Shown one piece after another: positions 6,955 to 14,480 of a stretch of DNA of 23,835 nt; the first letter of the stretch is position 1; the number at the start of each line of letters is the position of its first letter. Below the pieces are notes generated by a model, which was given only the letters and a program-made list of their open reading frames with translations, searched no databases and was not told the origin of the DNA. Origin of the DNA: DAOMFB01 sp035519355 (GTDB lineage Bacteria > Acidobacteriota > Thermoanaerobaculia > UBA5066). The stretch covers positions 1-23,835 of the forward strand of contig DATIWM010000176.1 in NCBI GenBank assembly GCA_035519355.1, read 5' to 3'. The position numbers and the translations under genes were made by a program.

Positions 6955-7647
6955 TCAGGACGCGGGGGCCCGGTCGAACACCTCCGCGAAACGGGCCACG
7001 AAGCGCGCGGCGACCTCGGGCAGGGGGGGCGCGCTCTTCGGGGCGAGGAGCTTCGCGAGCGAGGTGACGCCTCCGTCCGTGATGCCGCACGGGACGATCA
7101 GGGCGAACCGGGACAGGTCGGTCGAGACGTTCAGCGCGACGCCGTGCGTGGTGACCCACCGCGAGAGGTGGACGCCGACGGCCGCCAGTTTGTCGTTCCC
7201 GGCCCAGACCGACGCCCACCTCCCGGGGAGGGCGCTCCGCGAGGCCGCGACCCCGAAGTCGGCGGCGGTCCGGATCAGGGTCTCTTCGAGGTCGCGGACG
7301 TAGCGCTTCACGTCCGTCCGGTCGGGGGCGAGGTCCAGGACGGGATAGGCCACGAGCTGCCCGGGTCCGTGGTAGGTGAGCTTCCCGCCGCGGTCCGAGG
7401 TCCGGAGGGCGACCCCCTGCGACGCCAGGAGCTCTTCGGAGACGAGGAGGTCGCCGCGGCCGGCGTTTCGCCCGATGGTGATGACCGCCTCGTGCTCGAG
7501 AAGGAAGAGGGACTCCCGGCCTCCCGTCTTGACCCGGGCGGCGGCGTCGTGTTGAAGCCGAAGGGCCGCGTCGTAGGAGACGCGGCCCTCGGAGAGGAGC
7601 GAGACGACGTCGACCGGGCGCGTCAGAGCGACTCGAGCTCGGTCCAC
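6955..7647 (-). CDS. lipB: Lipoyl(octanoyl) transferase
   Basis: A 230-residue enzyme that moves octanoyl groups from acyl carrier protein to lipoyl-domain lysines, the first step of lipoate assembly before LipA. Visible family motifs are GRNAG, RGGKLTYHGPGQLVAYP (substrate channel), the catalytic lysine in DKLAAVGVHLSRW and the catalytic cysteine in IVPCGI. Length is normal. The start is a GTG at 7647, overlapping the end of the E2 gene by 25 bases, so it is the last gene of the E1alpha-E1beta-E2-lipB unit. Placing lipB with the E2 gene ties lipoyl supply to the amount of the protein that needs it. Confidence 0.95.
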   Translation of the reverse strand: MDRARVALTRPVDVVSLLSEGRVSYDAALRLQHDAAARVKTGGRESLFLLEHEAVITIGRNAGRGDLLVSEELLASQGVALRTSDRGGKLTYHGPGQLVAYPVLDLAPDRTDVKRYVRDLEETLIRTAADFGVAASRSALPGRWASVWAGNDKLAAVGVHLSRWVTTHGVALNVSTDLSRFALIVPCGITDGGVTSLAKLLAPKSAPPLPEVAARFVARFAEVFDRAPAS

Positions 7648-9041
7648 CGTTCGTTCTCGAGCGTGTTCTTCACGATGGAGAGGAACGTGTCTCCCTCCGC
7701 CCCGTCAATGAGCCGGTGATCGAAGGTGACCCCCATGTAGGCCATCGTCCGGACGGCGATCGTGTCGGAGCCGTCGGGCATCGTGACGACTTTCGGACGC
7801 TTCTCGATGGCGCCGACGCCGAGGATGGCGACCTGGGGCTGGTTGATGACGGGGGAGGCGAAGAGGGAGCCGAAGCCGCCGTGGTTCGTGATCGTGAAGG
7901 TGCCGCCCGCCACCTCGTCGGGCGAGAGCTTCTTCGTCCGCGCGCGGGACGCGAGGTCGTTCGCCGCCCGGGCGAGGCCGACGAGGGAGAGGTCGTCGGC
8001 GCGCCGGATGACCGGGACGATGAGCCCCCAGTCGAGCGCCACGGCCATGCCGAGGTTGATCTCCCGGTGGTAGACGATTTCGTCGCCCGAGATCGACGCG
8101 TTCAGGAGCGGCCGGGCCTTGAGCGCGGTGACCGCGGCGCGGAAGACGAACGGCATGTAGGTCAGCTTCGTGCCGTACTGGGCGGCGAAGCGGTCCTTCA
8201 CCCGGTCGCGGAGCCGCGCGATGGCGGTGAAGTCGACCTCGAAGACGGAGGTGACGTGGGCCGAGGTGTGCTTCGACTCCACCATCCGCTCGGCGATCTT
8301 CCGGCGCATCGCCGACATCGGCTCGACGAGGACGGTCGAACCGGAGAACGTGACGAGGGGCGCCGGGGGCGCGCTCGCCGGTGCGGCGACGGGCGCCGGG
8401 GCCGAAACGGCGATCGCCGCCGGGGCCGGGGCGGGGGCGGCCGGAATCGGTGGCGCCGCCGGAGCCGGAGCCGGGGCCGCGGGCGCAGGCTGCGGCGCGC
8501 CCTTCGCCAAGACCTCGAGAATGTCGGCCTTCGTCACGCGGCCGGAGATGCCCGTGCCGGCGAGACCGGAGATCTCGAGGCCGTGCTCCTTCGCGATGGC
8601 GCGGACGACCGGCGAGGAACGCCGGCGGAGGAGCTCCTCCGCCGTCTCGCCCGGCTGCGGCGGGGCCGGGGCCGGGAAATGGGCGGGAGGGGGAGAGGTC
8701 GGCGGCGGAGCCGATGCCGTGACGATCACGGCGGGAGCAGCCGCTTCTCCTCCTTTCGAAGAATCGGCCGCCGAAGGCGGCGCTCCGGCTGCCGTCGATT
8801 CCCCGCTCTCGCCCAGGACCGCGACGACGGTGTTGATCGGAACGGTCTTTCCTTCCTCGACGAGGACCTCGAGGAGGACGCCCGAAGACGGCGCCGGGAT
8901 CTCGGCGTCGACCTTGTCGGTGGAGATCTCGAAGAGCGGCTCGTCGCGCTTCACGGTTTCGCCCGGCTTCTTCAGCCATTTCGTGAGCGTTCCCTCGGCG
9001 ATCGACTCGCCCATCTGCGGCATGATGACGTTCGTCGGCAT
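7623..9041 (-). CDS. 2-oxoacid dehydrogenase E2 (dihydrolipoyl acyltransferase)
   Basis: A 472-residue three-part protein. Residues 1-80 are one lipoyl domain with Lys43 in STDKVDAE as the lipoylation site. An Ala/Pro-rich linker leads to the peripheral-subunit-binding domain at about 138-180 (SSPVVRAIAKEHGL, GRVTKADIL). A second long Ala/Pro linker precedes the catalytic domain at about 235-472, ending in HRLIDG with catalytic His442 and Asp446. The enzyme transfers the acyl group made by E1 to CoA, forming the core of the complex. Sequence style (MPQMGESIAEGTLTKW) is of the branched-chain/2-oxoglutarate kind, while the paired E1alpha/E1beta rule out a SucA-type E1. The best guess is branched-chain 2-oxoacid dehydrogenase, with pyruvate possible. 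AGAGG precedes the ATG; the gap to E1beta is 9 bases. Confidence 0.93.
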   Translation of the reverse strand: MPTNVIMPQMGESIAEGTLTKWLKKPGETVKRDEPLFEISTDKVDAEIPAPSSGVLLEVLVEEGKTVPINTVVAVLGESGESTAAGAPPSAADSSKGGEAAAPAVIVTASAPPPTSPPPAHFPAPAPPQPGETAEELLRRRSSPVVRAIAKEHGLEISGLAGTGISGRVTKADILEVLAKGAPQPAPAAPAPAPAAPPIPAAPAPAPAAIAVSAPAPVAAPASAPPAPLVTFSGSTVLVEPMSAMRRKIAERMVESKHTSAHVTSVFEVDFTAIARLRDRVKDRFAAQYGTKLTYMPFVFRAAVTALKARPLLNASISGDEIVYHREINLGMAVALDWGLIVPVIRRADDLSLVGLARAANDLASRARTKKLSPDEVAGGTFTITNHGGFGSLFASPVINQPQVAILGVGAIEKRPKVVTMPDGSDTIAVRTMAYMGVTFDHRLIDGAEGDTFLSIVKNTLENERWTELESL

Positions 9042-9050
9042 GGGACCTCT

Positions 9051-10085
9051 CTAGTAGGCGGCCAGCTTCCGGGCCGCGGCGATGAGTGTACGGGTGTTCG
9101 GGAGGAAGGCCTCCTCCAGGGGCGGGGAGAAGGGGACCGGCGTGTCGGGGGCCGTGACGCGGAGGACCGGGGCGTCGAGGCGCCCGAAGGCCTTCTCGGC
9201 GAGGAGAGCCGCGACCTCGGCCCCGATCCCTCCGGTCCGCGTGTCCTCGTGGAGAACGAGGCACCTCGACGTGCGGCCGACCGAGGCGAGGATCGCCTCC
9301 TCGTCCAGCGGGACGAGGGTGCGGAGGTCGAGGACCTCGGCCTCGAGGCCCTCGACGGACAGCTCCGCCGCCGCCTCGAGCGCCGTCCACATCATCGCGC
9401 CGTAGGTCACGATCGTCAGGTCGCGTCCGGCCCGGCGGATCGCGGCCTTCCCGATCGGGACGACGTCGTCCCCGTCCGGAATCCGGTCGCGGACGCGGCG
9501 ATAGAGAAACTTGTGCTCGAGGAAGACGACCGGGTCCTCGTCGCGGATCGCGGCCAGGAGGAGCCCGTGCGCGTCGCGGGCCGTGGAGGGGAAGACGACC
9601 TTGAGGCCCGGCGTGTGGGCGAGCCAGGCCTCGGGGGTCTGCGAGTGGAACGGCCCCCCGTGAACGCCGGCGCCGCAGGGCCCCCGGAGGACCATCGGGA
9701 CCCCGAGGCCCGTCCGGTACCGGTATTTCGCGGCGAAGTTCACGAGCAGGTCGAAGGCGCGTGAGACGAAGTCCATGAACTGCATCTCGGCCACGGGGCG
9801 GAGGCCGCGCAGCGCCGCGCCGATCGCCCCGCCGACGACCGCCTCTTCGGAGATCGGCGTGTCGACGACGCGGCGGCTTCCGAAGCGCGGAAGGAGCCCC
9901 TCGGTCGCCCGGAAGGCGCCGCCGTAGGCCCCGACGTCCTCCCCGATCACGATGACCCGCTCGTCCCGCTCCATCTCCTCGTGGAGCGCCCGCCGGACCG
10001 CCTCGACGAAGAGCGTCTCCCTCCCGTCCGCCCCGGGGGCGTCGAGCGTCAGCGCCGTCCCTTCCTTCGCCCGGGGGTCGGCCAT
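9051..10085 (-). CDS. 2-oxoacid dehydrogenase E1 beta subunit
   Basis: A 344-residue transketolase-like subunit. Family features include VIVIGEDVGAYGGAFRAT near the N-terminus, DTPISE, the EMQFMDF segment, GPCGAGVHGGPFHSQ and the C-terminal DLRTLVPLDEEAIL and VLHEDTRTGG. With E1alpha it forms the thiamine-diphosphate heterotetramer that decarboxylates the 2-oxoacid and reductively acylates the E2 lipoyl group. The start ATG 10085 shares a base with the TGA of E1alpha (TGATG) and has GGGAGG 7 bases upstream, so translation is coupled. The open frame runs upstream well past this ATG, but that extension only shadows E1alpha and has no protein-like character. Confidence 0.94.
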   Translation of the reverse strand: MADPRAKEGTALTLDAPGADGRETLFVEAVRRALHEEMERDERVIVIGEDVGAYGGAFRATEGLLPRFGSRRVVDTPISEEAVVGGAIGAALRGLRPVAEMQFMDFVSRAFDLLVNFAAKYRYRTGLGVPMVLRGPCGAGVHGGPFHSQTPEAWLAHTPGLKVVFPSTARDAHGLLLAAIRDEDPVVFLEHKFLYRRVRDRIPDGDDVVPIGKAAIRRAGRDLTIVTYGAMMWTALEAAAELSVEGLEAEVLDLRTLVPLDEEAILASVGRTSRCLVLHEDTRTGGIGAEVAALLAEKAFGRLDAPVLRVTAPDTPVPFSPPLEEAFLPNTRTLIAAARKLAAY

Positions 10086-11056
10086 CACGCGCCTCCCGCG
10101 AAGACGCCGCGGAGCGCCTCGGCCGGCTCCGGAAGGGGCGAGGCCTCGGCCCAGGCGAGGTCGGCGTCGAGGCCGCCGAGGATCTCCGCCCGGACCGCGA
10201 GCCGGCCGCTCTCGCCGAGGATCCCCGCGGTCTCGAGAAAGCGCTCGAGGCGGTCGACGGGGTCGCGCGCCCGCCAGGCGGCCAGCTCCTCCTTCGGGAC
10301 GTAGCTCTGCGCGTCGTGCTCGGCGTGCCCCTTCATCCGGTAGGTCCGGCACTCGAGGAGCGTCGGCCCCTCGCCGGCGCGGGCCCGCTCCACGGCCCGC
10401 CGGGCCGCCGCGTGGACCTCGAGGACGTCGTTTCCGTCCACTGTCTCGGCGGCGATGCCATAGCCGGGCGCCTTGTCGGAGAGCGTCCGGGCGGCGCACT
10501 GCTTCTCGAACGGCGTCGAGTAGGCCCAGTTGTTGAACTCCACGACGAGGACGAGGGGGAGCTTCTGCACCGCCGCGAAGTTGAGCCCTTCGTGGAAAGC
10601 GCCGACCGACGTGGCGCCGTCCCCGACGTAGGTCATGCCGACGGTCCGCCGTCCCTGGATCCGGTCGGCGAGGAGCATCCCCGACAACACCGGAATCATC
10701 GTGGAGAGCATCGCCGTCCCCGCGAAGATCCCCCGCGCGGGGAGGCAGAAGTTGAGGTGGGCTTCCCTCCCGCCGGACGGCGACGCCGCGCGCCCGAGAT
10801 ACTGCGCGAAGACGTGGCGGGGCGTCGCCCCGCGGACGAGGACCGAGCCGAGGTTGCGGATCAGGGGCGAGAGAAGGTCCCCCTCCTCGAGGGCATATGC
10901 CGTCCCGACCGAGGTCGCCTCCTGGCCCAGAGAGCGGTAGAGCCCGCCCACGATCTTCCCCTGGCGGTAGAGGTTCACGAGACGCTCCTCCAGCAGCCGG
11001 TTCAGGAGCATCAGCCGGTACAGCTCGACGAGGCGCTCCGGGGAGAGAGGCGTCAT
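10085..11056 (-). CDS. 2-oxoacid dehydrogenase E1 alpha subunit
   Basis: A 323-residue subunit carrying the thiamine-diphosphate site: the GDG motif (Gly145-Asp146-Gly147 in TYVGDGATSVG), with the closing NN about 30 residues on in VVEFNNWAYS. Other family features are GGLYRSLGQEA, the GREAHLNF region near the active site and YRMKGHAEHD. Length is typical of bacterial E1alpha. The substrate cannot be fixed from sequence; the E2 style and an acyl-CoA mutase with isobutyryl-CoA-type residues elsewhere in the window make branched-chain 2-oxoacids attractive. It is the first gene of a four-gene operon. A CATAAT box lies about 31 bases upstream, so unlike most operon heads here it seems to have a short 5' leader. 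No Shine-Dalgarno site is clear. Confidence 0.93.
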   Translation of the reverse strand: MTPLSPERLVELYRLMLLNRLLEERLVNLYRQGKIVGGLYRSLGQEATSVGTAYALEEGDLLSPLIRNLGSVLVRGATPRHVFAQYLGRAASPSGGREAHLNFCLPARGIFAGTAMLSTMIPVLSGMLLADRIQGRRTVGMTYVGDGATSVGAFHEGLNFAAVQKLPLVLVVEFNNWAYSTPFEKQCAARTLSDKAPGYGIAAETVDGNDVLEVHAAARRAVERARAGEGPTLLECRTYRMKGHAEHDAQSYVPKEELAAWRARDPVDRLERFLETAGILGESGRLAVRAEILGGLDADLAWAEASPLPEPAEALRGVFAGGA

Positions 11057-11087
11057 CTTCGGGCGGGCCCGCGAAGGCGGGAAGGGG

Positions 11088-11093
11088 ATTATG
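11088..11093 (-). promoter_or_regulatory. Candidate -10 box for the E1alpha operon
   Basis: CATAAT on the minus strand, about 31 bases before the E1alpha ATG, one of few A/T-rich hexamers in the divergent region. The predicted leader can form a small CCCGC/GCGGG hairpin. The matching -35 position is not consensus and lies over the -35 box of the divergent asd promoter, so the two promoters may interfere. Confidence 0.35.
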
Positions 11094-11111
11094 GACCGCG
11101 CCGCGCCCCGC

Positions 11112-11140
11112 TTGACACCGGTGAGGGTTCTCCCTAGGCT
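11112..11140 (+). promoter_or_regulatory. Sigma-70-type promoter of the asd-dap operon
   Basis: A perfect TTGACA (11112-11117), 17-base spacer, and TAGGCT (11135-11140) with TANNNT form. The predicted transcription start is at about 11147-11150, which coincides with the first ATG of the leader ORF at 11150. This is the best promoter in the window. Confidence 0.8.
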
Positions 11141-11149
11141 CTCGCGCCA

Positions 11150-11233
11150 ATGATGTCGGCCCTCGCCGCCCGAAAGCGGATGACGACCCGAAAGACCGCG
11201 CCGCCGGCGGGCGGGGGAGAGGTCCTCTACTAG
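11150..11233 (+). CDS. 27-residue leader peptide ahead of asd
   Basis: A short frame from ATG 11150 (second Met codon at 11153) to TAG 11231-11233. The start lies 9 bases after the -10 box of a consensus promoter, so it would be translated as a leaderless mRNA. Residues 9-16 read KRMTTRKT: six of eight are Lys, Met or Thr, the end products of the aspartate pathway served by the operon behind it. Overall 8 of 27 residues are Lys, Met or Thr. The C-terminal half (APPAGGGEVLY) is encoded by very GC-rich bases that form part of an antiterminator candidate. It looks like a regulatory leader whose translation, not product, matters. The alternative reading is chance coding in a 5' leader; Arg codons (three in residues 8-14) could also be the sensed ones. 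Confidence 0.6.
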   Translation: MMSALAARKRMTTRKTAPPAGGGEVLY

Positions 11234-11285
11234 CCAGACGCGGCAGAGGGAACCGTTTCAACCGAGCCCGCCGGACCCGGCGGGC
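11166..11285 (+). promoter_or_regulatory. Candidate ribosome-mediated attenuator, aspartate family
   Basis: Four segments can pair in exclusive ways. Segment 1 is CCGCCCG (11166-11172). Segment 2 is CCGGCGGGC (11204-11212), extended by GG to 11214. Segment 3 is GCCCGCCGG (11266-11274). Segment 4 is CCGGCGGGC (11277-11285), an exact copy of segment 2. 1:2 is a 7-bp protector pairing (with 11208-11214), 2:3 a 9-bp antiterminator, and 3:4 the terminator stem. A ribosome stalled on the Lys/Met/Thr codons at 11174-11197 would mask segment 1 and leave 2 free to capture 3, letting transcription into asd. Smooth translation would allow 1:2 and then 3:4. The pairing is seen directly; the mechanism is inferred by analogy with trp/thr attenuators. 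GC-rich sequence makes short complementarity easier by chance. Confidence 0.55.
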
Positions 11286-11297
11286 TTTCCTGTTTTC
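11265..11297 (+). terminator. Intrinsic terminator just upstream of asd
   Basis: A 9-bp stem AGCCCGCCG/CGGCGGGCT (11265-11273 with 11278-11286), 4-base loop, then a T-rich run TTTCCTGTTTT (11286-11296). It ends only 15 bases before the asd ATG and downstream of the leader ORF, so it would cut transcription before the biosynthetic genes unless prevented. No gene needing termination ends here, so it is best read as an attenuator element. Confidence 0.75.
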
Positions 11298-11312
11298 TGA
11301 AAGGATCGGCTC

Positions 11313-12401
11313 ATGGCCACATCGAAGGAATCATCCGGAGGGCGGATCCCCGTGGCGGTCCTCGGGGCGACCGGGGCCGTCGGGCAGCGGCTCGTCTCGC
11401 TGCTCGAAGGGCACCCGCACTTCGTCCTGGCCGAGCTGGCGGCCTCGGAACGGTCGGCGGGGAAGAGCTACGCCGAAGCGACGCGCTGGATTCTTCCCGG
11501 CGACCTGCCGGCCGGAGCGCGCGGCCTCCTCGTGAAGAGCGTGGATGCCGACTTCTCGTCTCCCGTGCTCCTCTCGGGCCTCGACGCCGCCGTGGCCGAC
11601 ACGATCGAGCCGCTGCAGGCGGGGAAGGGACGCCTGGTCGTCTCCAACACCCGGTCGTTCCGGATGCGCCCGGACGTGCCGCTCGTCATCCCGGAGGTGA
11701 ACGCCGACCACCTCGCCCTCCTCGACGGCCAGCCCTGGCGGGCGTCCGGGGGCGGCATCGTGACGAACCCCAACTGCTCGGTCGTCGGCCTCGCGATGGC
11801 GCTCGCGCCGCTCCACCGGGCCTTCGGGATCGAGGCGGTCTGCGTCACGACGCTGCAGGCGCTCTCGGGCGCGGGCTACCCGGGCGTTCCCTCGCTCGAC
11901 GCGGAGGGAAACGTCATCCCGTTCATCGACGGCGAGGAGGAGAAGATCGAGCGCGAGCCGAAGAAGATCCTCGGCCGCTTCGAGGCGGGACGCGTCGTCG
12001 AGGCGGAGTTTCCGATCTCCGTCTCCGTCAACCGCGTACCGGTGCGCGACGGGCACACGGAGTCGGTCTTCCTGAAGCTCGGGTCGAAGGCGTCCCTCGC
12101 CGACGTGAAGCAGGCCCTCGAGAGCTTCACGGGCGAGCCGCAGCGCCTCGGTCTCCCCTCGGCCCCGGCGCGTCCCCTCGCGGTCCGCGAGGAGCGCGAC
12201 CGGCCGCAGCCGGCGCGCGACGTGGAGGCGGGAGCCGGGATGACCGTGACGGTCGGGCGGCTCCGCCCGGACCCGGTCTACGACGTCCGATTCTCTCTTC
12301 TCGTCCACAACACCGTCCGGGGAGCCGCCGGGGCGGCGCTGCTGAACGCCGAGCTCCTCGCGGCGACCGGCCGTCTCGCGGCGAGCCCGGTGCGACGATG
12401 A
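11313..12401 (+). CDS. asd: Aspartate-semialdehyde dehydrogenase, archaeal/fungal type
   Basis: A 362-residue NADP-dependent enzyme that reduces aspartyl phosphate to aspartate semialdehyde, the branch point to lysine/diaminopimelate, threonine and methionine. The N-terminal nucleotide-binding loop is VLGATGAVGQR. The catalytic cysteine is Cys155 in TNPNCSVV, and the catalytic His is in RVPVRDGHTESVF. The TNPNCS form and overall layout match the archaeal/yeast class rather than the E. coli class. The start ATG has AAAGGA (11300-11305) 7 bases upstream, a normal Shine-Dalgarno site, in contrast to the leaderless operon heads nearby. It is the first structural gene of the operon, placed directly behind the attenuator-like leader. 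lysC follows 16 bases later. Confidence 0.95.
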   Translation: MATSKESSGGRIPVAVLGATGAVGQRLVSLLEGHPHFVLAELAASERSAGKSYAEATRWILPGDLPAGARGLLVKSVDADFSSPVLLSGLDAAVADTIEPLQAGKGRLVVSNTRSFRMRPDVPLVIPEVNADHLALLDGQPWRASGGGIVTNPNCSVVGLAMALAPLHRAFGIEAVCVTTLQALSGAGYPGVPSLDAEGNVIPFIDGEEEKIEREPKKILGRFEAGRVVEAEFPISVSVNRVPVRDGHTESVFLKLGSKASLADVKQALESFTGEPQRLGLPSAPARPLAVREERDRPQPARDVEAGAGMTVTVGRLRPDPVYDVRFSLLVHNTVRGAAGAALLNAELLAATGRLAASPVRR

Positions 12402-12417
12402 CCGCGCGGTCCCGGGG

Positions 12418-13791
12418 ATGATCGTCCTCAAGTTCGGCGGTACCTCCGTCGGAGACGGAGAGCGGATCCGCCGCGCCGCCGACCTCGTCGCGTCGCGGCG
12501 CGCCGAAGGGCCGCTGGCCGTCGTCTCGGCCATGGGGGGCGTCACCGATCTCCTCGTCTCGCTGCTGGAATCGTCGAAACGGAAGGAGCGGGACGTCGCC
12601 GAAGCGACCCTCGAACGGATCGCCGCCGTCCACCGGGCGGCGCTCGACGCCCTCGCGCTCGACGCCGACGATTCGGGGAGCTGTCGGACGGCGCTCGACG
12701 GCGAGCTCGTCAGGCTGCGCAATCTCTCGATGGGCATCTCGCTTCTCGAGGAAATCTCTCTTCGGACGTCGGATGCGATGCTGAGCATGGGGGAGCTCGT
12801 CTCGTCCCGTCTTCTCGCGGCGGCTCTCCGGGCTCGCGGCGTGCCGGCCGTCTGGATCGACCCCCGCCGGCTCGTCGCGACGGACGGGACGTTCGGCGGC
12901 GCGATTCCCGACGAGGCGGAGACGGGCCGGCGGGTCGGCGCGGCCGTCCTTCCCGAGCTGGCCGCCGGAAGGGTCGTCGTGACGGGCGGCTTCCTCGGGG
13001 AGGCGCCCGACGGCTCCACGACGACCCTCGGGCGGGGCGGGTCGGACTACTCGGCGGCGCTCCTCGGCGCGGCGCTCTCCGACGCCGGGGCGAGGGTCCC
13101 GGTCATCGAGATCTGGACCGACGTGGACGGGATCCTCACGGCCGACCCGCGGATCGTCCCGTCGGCGCGGCTCGTCCCCGAGGTCGGCTACGCCGAGGCG
13201 GCCGAGCTGGCCTTCTTCGGCGCCAAGGTCCTCCACCCGGCCACGATCCGCCCGGCCGTCGCGCGCGGGATTCCGGTGGCGGTGCGGAACGCCTTCCGCC
13301 CTGGGGGGGCCGGGACGGTCGTCACGGCCGACGCGCCCGGACACGGCGTCCGCGCCGTCGCGATGCGAAAGGGGGTCGCCGCGCTCTTCGTCGGGAGCCC
13401 CCGGATGCTCCTGGCCCACGGCTACGCGGCCCGCGTCTTCTCGGTCTTCGAGAAGCACCGCGTCCCGGTCGACGTCATCGCGACGAGCGAGGTCTCCATT
13501 TCGATCACCGTCGACGAGAAGGCGCCCCTCGATCGACTGGCCGAGAGCCTCTCCGAGTTCGCCGAGGTCTCGGTGCTCCGGAACCTGGCCGTCGTCTCGG
13601 TCGTCGGAAAGGGACTCCGGACGACGCCGGGCGTCGCGGCACGGGTCTTCGCGGCGCTCCGGGACGTCAACGTGGTCCTGATCTCGCAGGGGGCCTCGGA
13701 GACGAACATCACCTTCGTCGTGGACGCGGCCGACGCCCCCGAGGCCGTCCGCCGCCTCCACCGCGACTTCTTCGAAGGGGGTGCGGCGTGA
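12418..13791 (+). CDS. lysC: Aspartate kinase, monofunctional with ACT domains
   Basis: A 457-residue enzyme that phosphorylates aspartate, the first committed step of the pathway. It opens with MIVLKFGGTSVGDG, the KFGGTS nucleotide-site signature. TTLGRGGSDYSA, EIWTDVDGIL and FGAKVLHPATI complete the kinase core. The last 150 residues carry two ACT-type regulatory regions (VSISITVDEKAP, and ISQGASETNITFVVD), so feedback control by end products is expected. Length and order resemble the E. coli LysC/ThrA kinase class (about 450 residues), not the 400-residue Gram-positive class, and no homoserine dehydrogenase is fused. The ATG has only a weak upstream GGGG. The last codons overlap the dapB start (GTGA). 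Confidence 0.96.
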   Translation: MIVLKFGGTSVGDGERIRRAADLVASRRAEGPLAVVSAMGGVTDLLVSLLESSKRKERDVAEATLERIAAVHRAALDALALDADDSGSCRTALDGELVRLRNLSMGISLLEEISLRTSDAMLSMGELVSSRLLAAALRARGVPAVWIDPRRLVATDGTFGGAIPDEAETGRRVGAAVLPELAAGRVVVTGGFLGEAPDGSTTTLGRGGSDYSAALLGAALSDAGARVPVIEIWTDVDGILTADPRIVPSARLVPEVGYAEAAELAFFGAKVLHPATIRPAVARGIPVAVRNAFRPGGAGTVVTADAPGHGVRAVAMRKGVAALFVGSPRMLLAHGYAARVFSVFEKHRVPVDVIATSEVSISITVDEKAPLDRLAESLSEFAEVSVLRNLAVVSVVGKGLRTTPGVAARVFAALRDVNVVLISQGASETNITFVVDAADAPEAVRRLHRDFFEGGAA

Positions 13792-14480
13792 GGGCGTTGA
13801 TCGTCGGCTACGGGAAGATGGGGAAGGCGATCGAGGCGGCGCTGGCCGCGAAGGGACACGCCGTCGCCGGGAAGATCGACGAGGGGGATCGACCGGAGGA
13901 TTCGGCCCCCTGCGACGTTGCGTTCGAATTCACAACACCGGCTTCGGCCGAGAAGCTGGTCGTCTTCCTTCTTTCGAAGAGAATCCCCGTGATATCCGGG
14001 ACGACCGGCTGGGAAATCGCTCCGGCGGTTCGAGTGGCTCGGGAGCAGAAGACTCCCTTCCTCCATTCTCCGAATTTTTCGATCGGCGTGGCCGTCATGA
14101 AGCGGCTCGCGGCGCAGGCGGCGGCGCTCCTGTTCCCCTTTTCGTCGTTCCAGCCCGGGATCCTGGAGCGGCACCATGCCGCCAAGAAGGACGCGCCCTC
14201 GGGGACGGCGAAGCTGCTGGCCTCGGCCGTCGACGCCGCCCGGCCGGGGGCGCCGGTGCCCGTCGTCGCCCTGCGCCAGGGGGGACAGCCGGGAGAGCAC
14301 GCGCTCTTCTTCGAAGGGGAATCGGAATGCCTCGAGATCGTTCACCGGGCGAGGTCGCGCGCGATCTTCGCGGCGGGGGCCGTCGCCGCCGCCGAGTGGC
14401 TTCTCGCCTCGGACCGCCGCGGCCCCGTCACCTTCGACGAGTTTCTGGACGCCGTCTCGAGAGAAAGGACCTCCCGATGA
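13788..14480 (+). CDS. dapB: 4-hydroxy-tetrahydrodipicolinate reductase
   Basis: A 230-residue NAD(P)H-dependent reductase acting on the DapA product. The nucleotide loop GYGKMG is at residues 7-12, SGTTGW lies mid-protein, and the active-site signature ERHHAAKKDAPSGTA runs from residue 127 with the His129-His130 pair and Lys133/Lys134. It is shorter than the E. coli enzyme (273) but within the range of compact bacterial DapBs. The start is a GTG at 13788 sharing bases with the lysC stop. The gene order dapB before dapA is the reverse of the pathway order. The stop overlaps the dapA ATG. Confidence 0.95.
   Translation: MRALIVGYGKMGKAIEAALAAKGHAVAGKIDEGDRPEDSAPCDVAFEFTTPASAEKLVVFLLSKRIPVISGTTGWEIAPAVRVAREQKTPFLHSPNFSIGVAVMKRLAAQAAALLFPFSSFQPGILERHHAAKKDAPSGTAKLLASAVDAARPGAPVPVVALRQGGQPGEHALFFEGESECLEIVHRARSRAIFAAGAVAAAEWLLASDRRGPVTFDEFLDAVSRERTSR

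Noticed and set aside
7716..9764. A 682-codon open frame on the plus strand across E2 and E1beta.
   Set aside because: Low-complexity Arg/Gly/Glu-rich translation, typical of GC-rich antisense shadow. The minus strand encodes complete E2 and E1beta with all motifs.
11064..11081. The CCCGC-GAAG-GCGGG hairpin in front of E1alpha as a terminator.
   Set aside because: No T-run follows on either strand and no gene ends there; at most a small hairpin in the E1alpha leader.
10086..11261. An in-frame N-terminal extension of E1beta that would make a 736-residue protein.
   Set aside because: The extension reads through E1alpha in the wrong frame and has no protein-like content; ATG 10085 has a good Shine-Dalgarno site and overlaps the E1alpha stop.
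11141..11312. A lysine (L-box) or SAM riboswitch in the asd leader.
   Set aside because: The leader is about 165 bases, mostly a short ORF plus a terminator, with no sign of the multi-helix L-box core or a SAM-box pattern.
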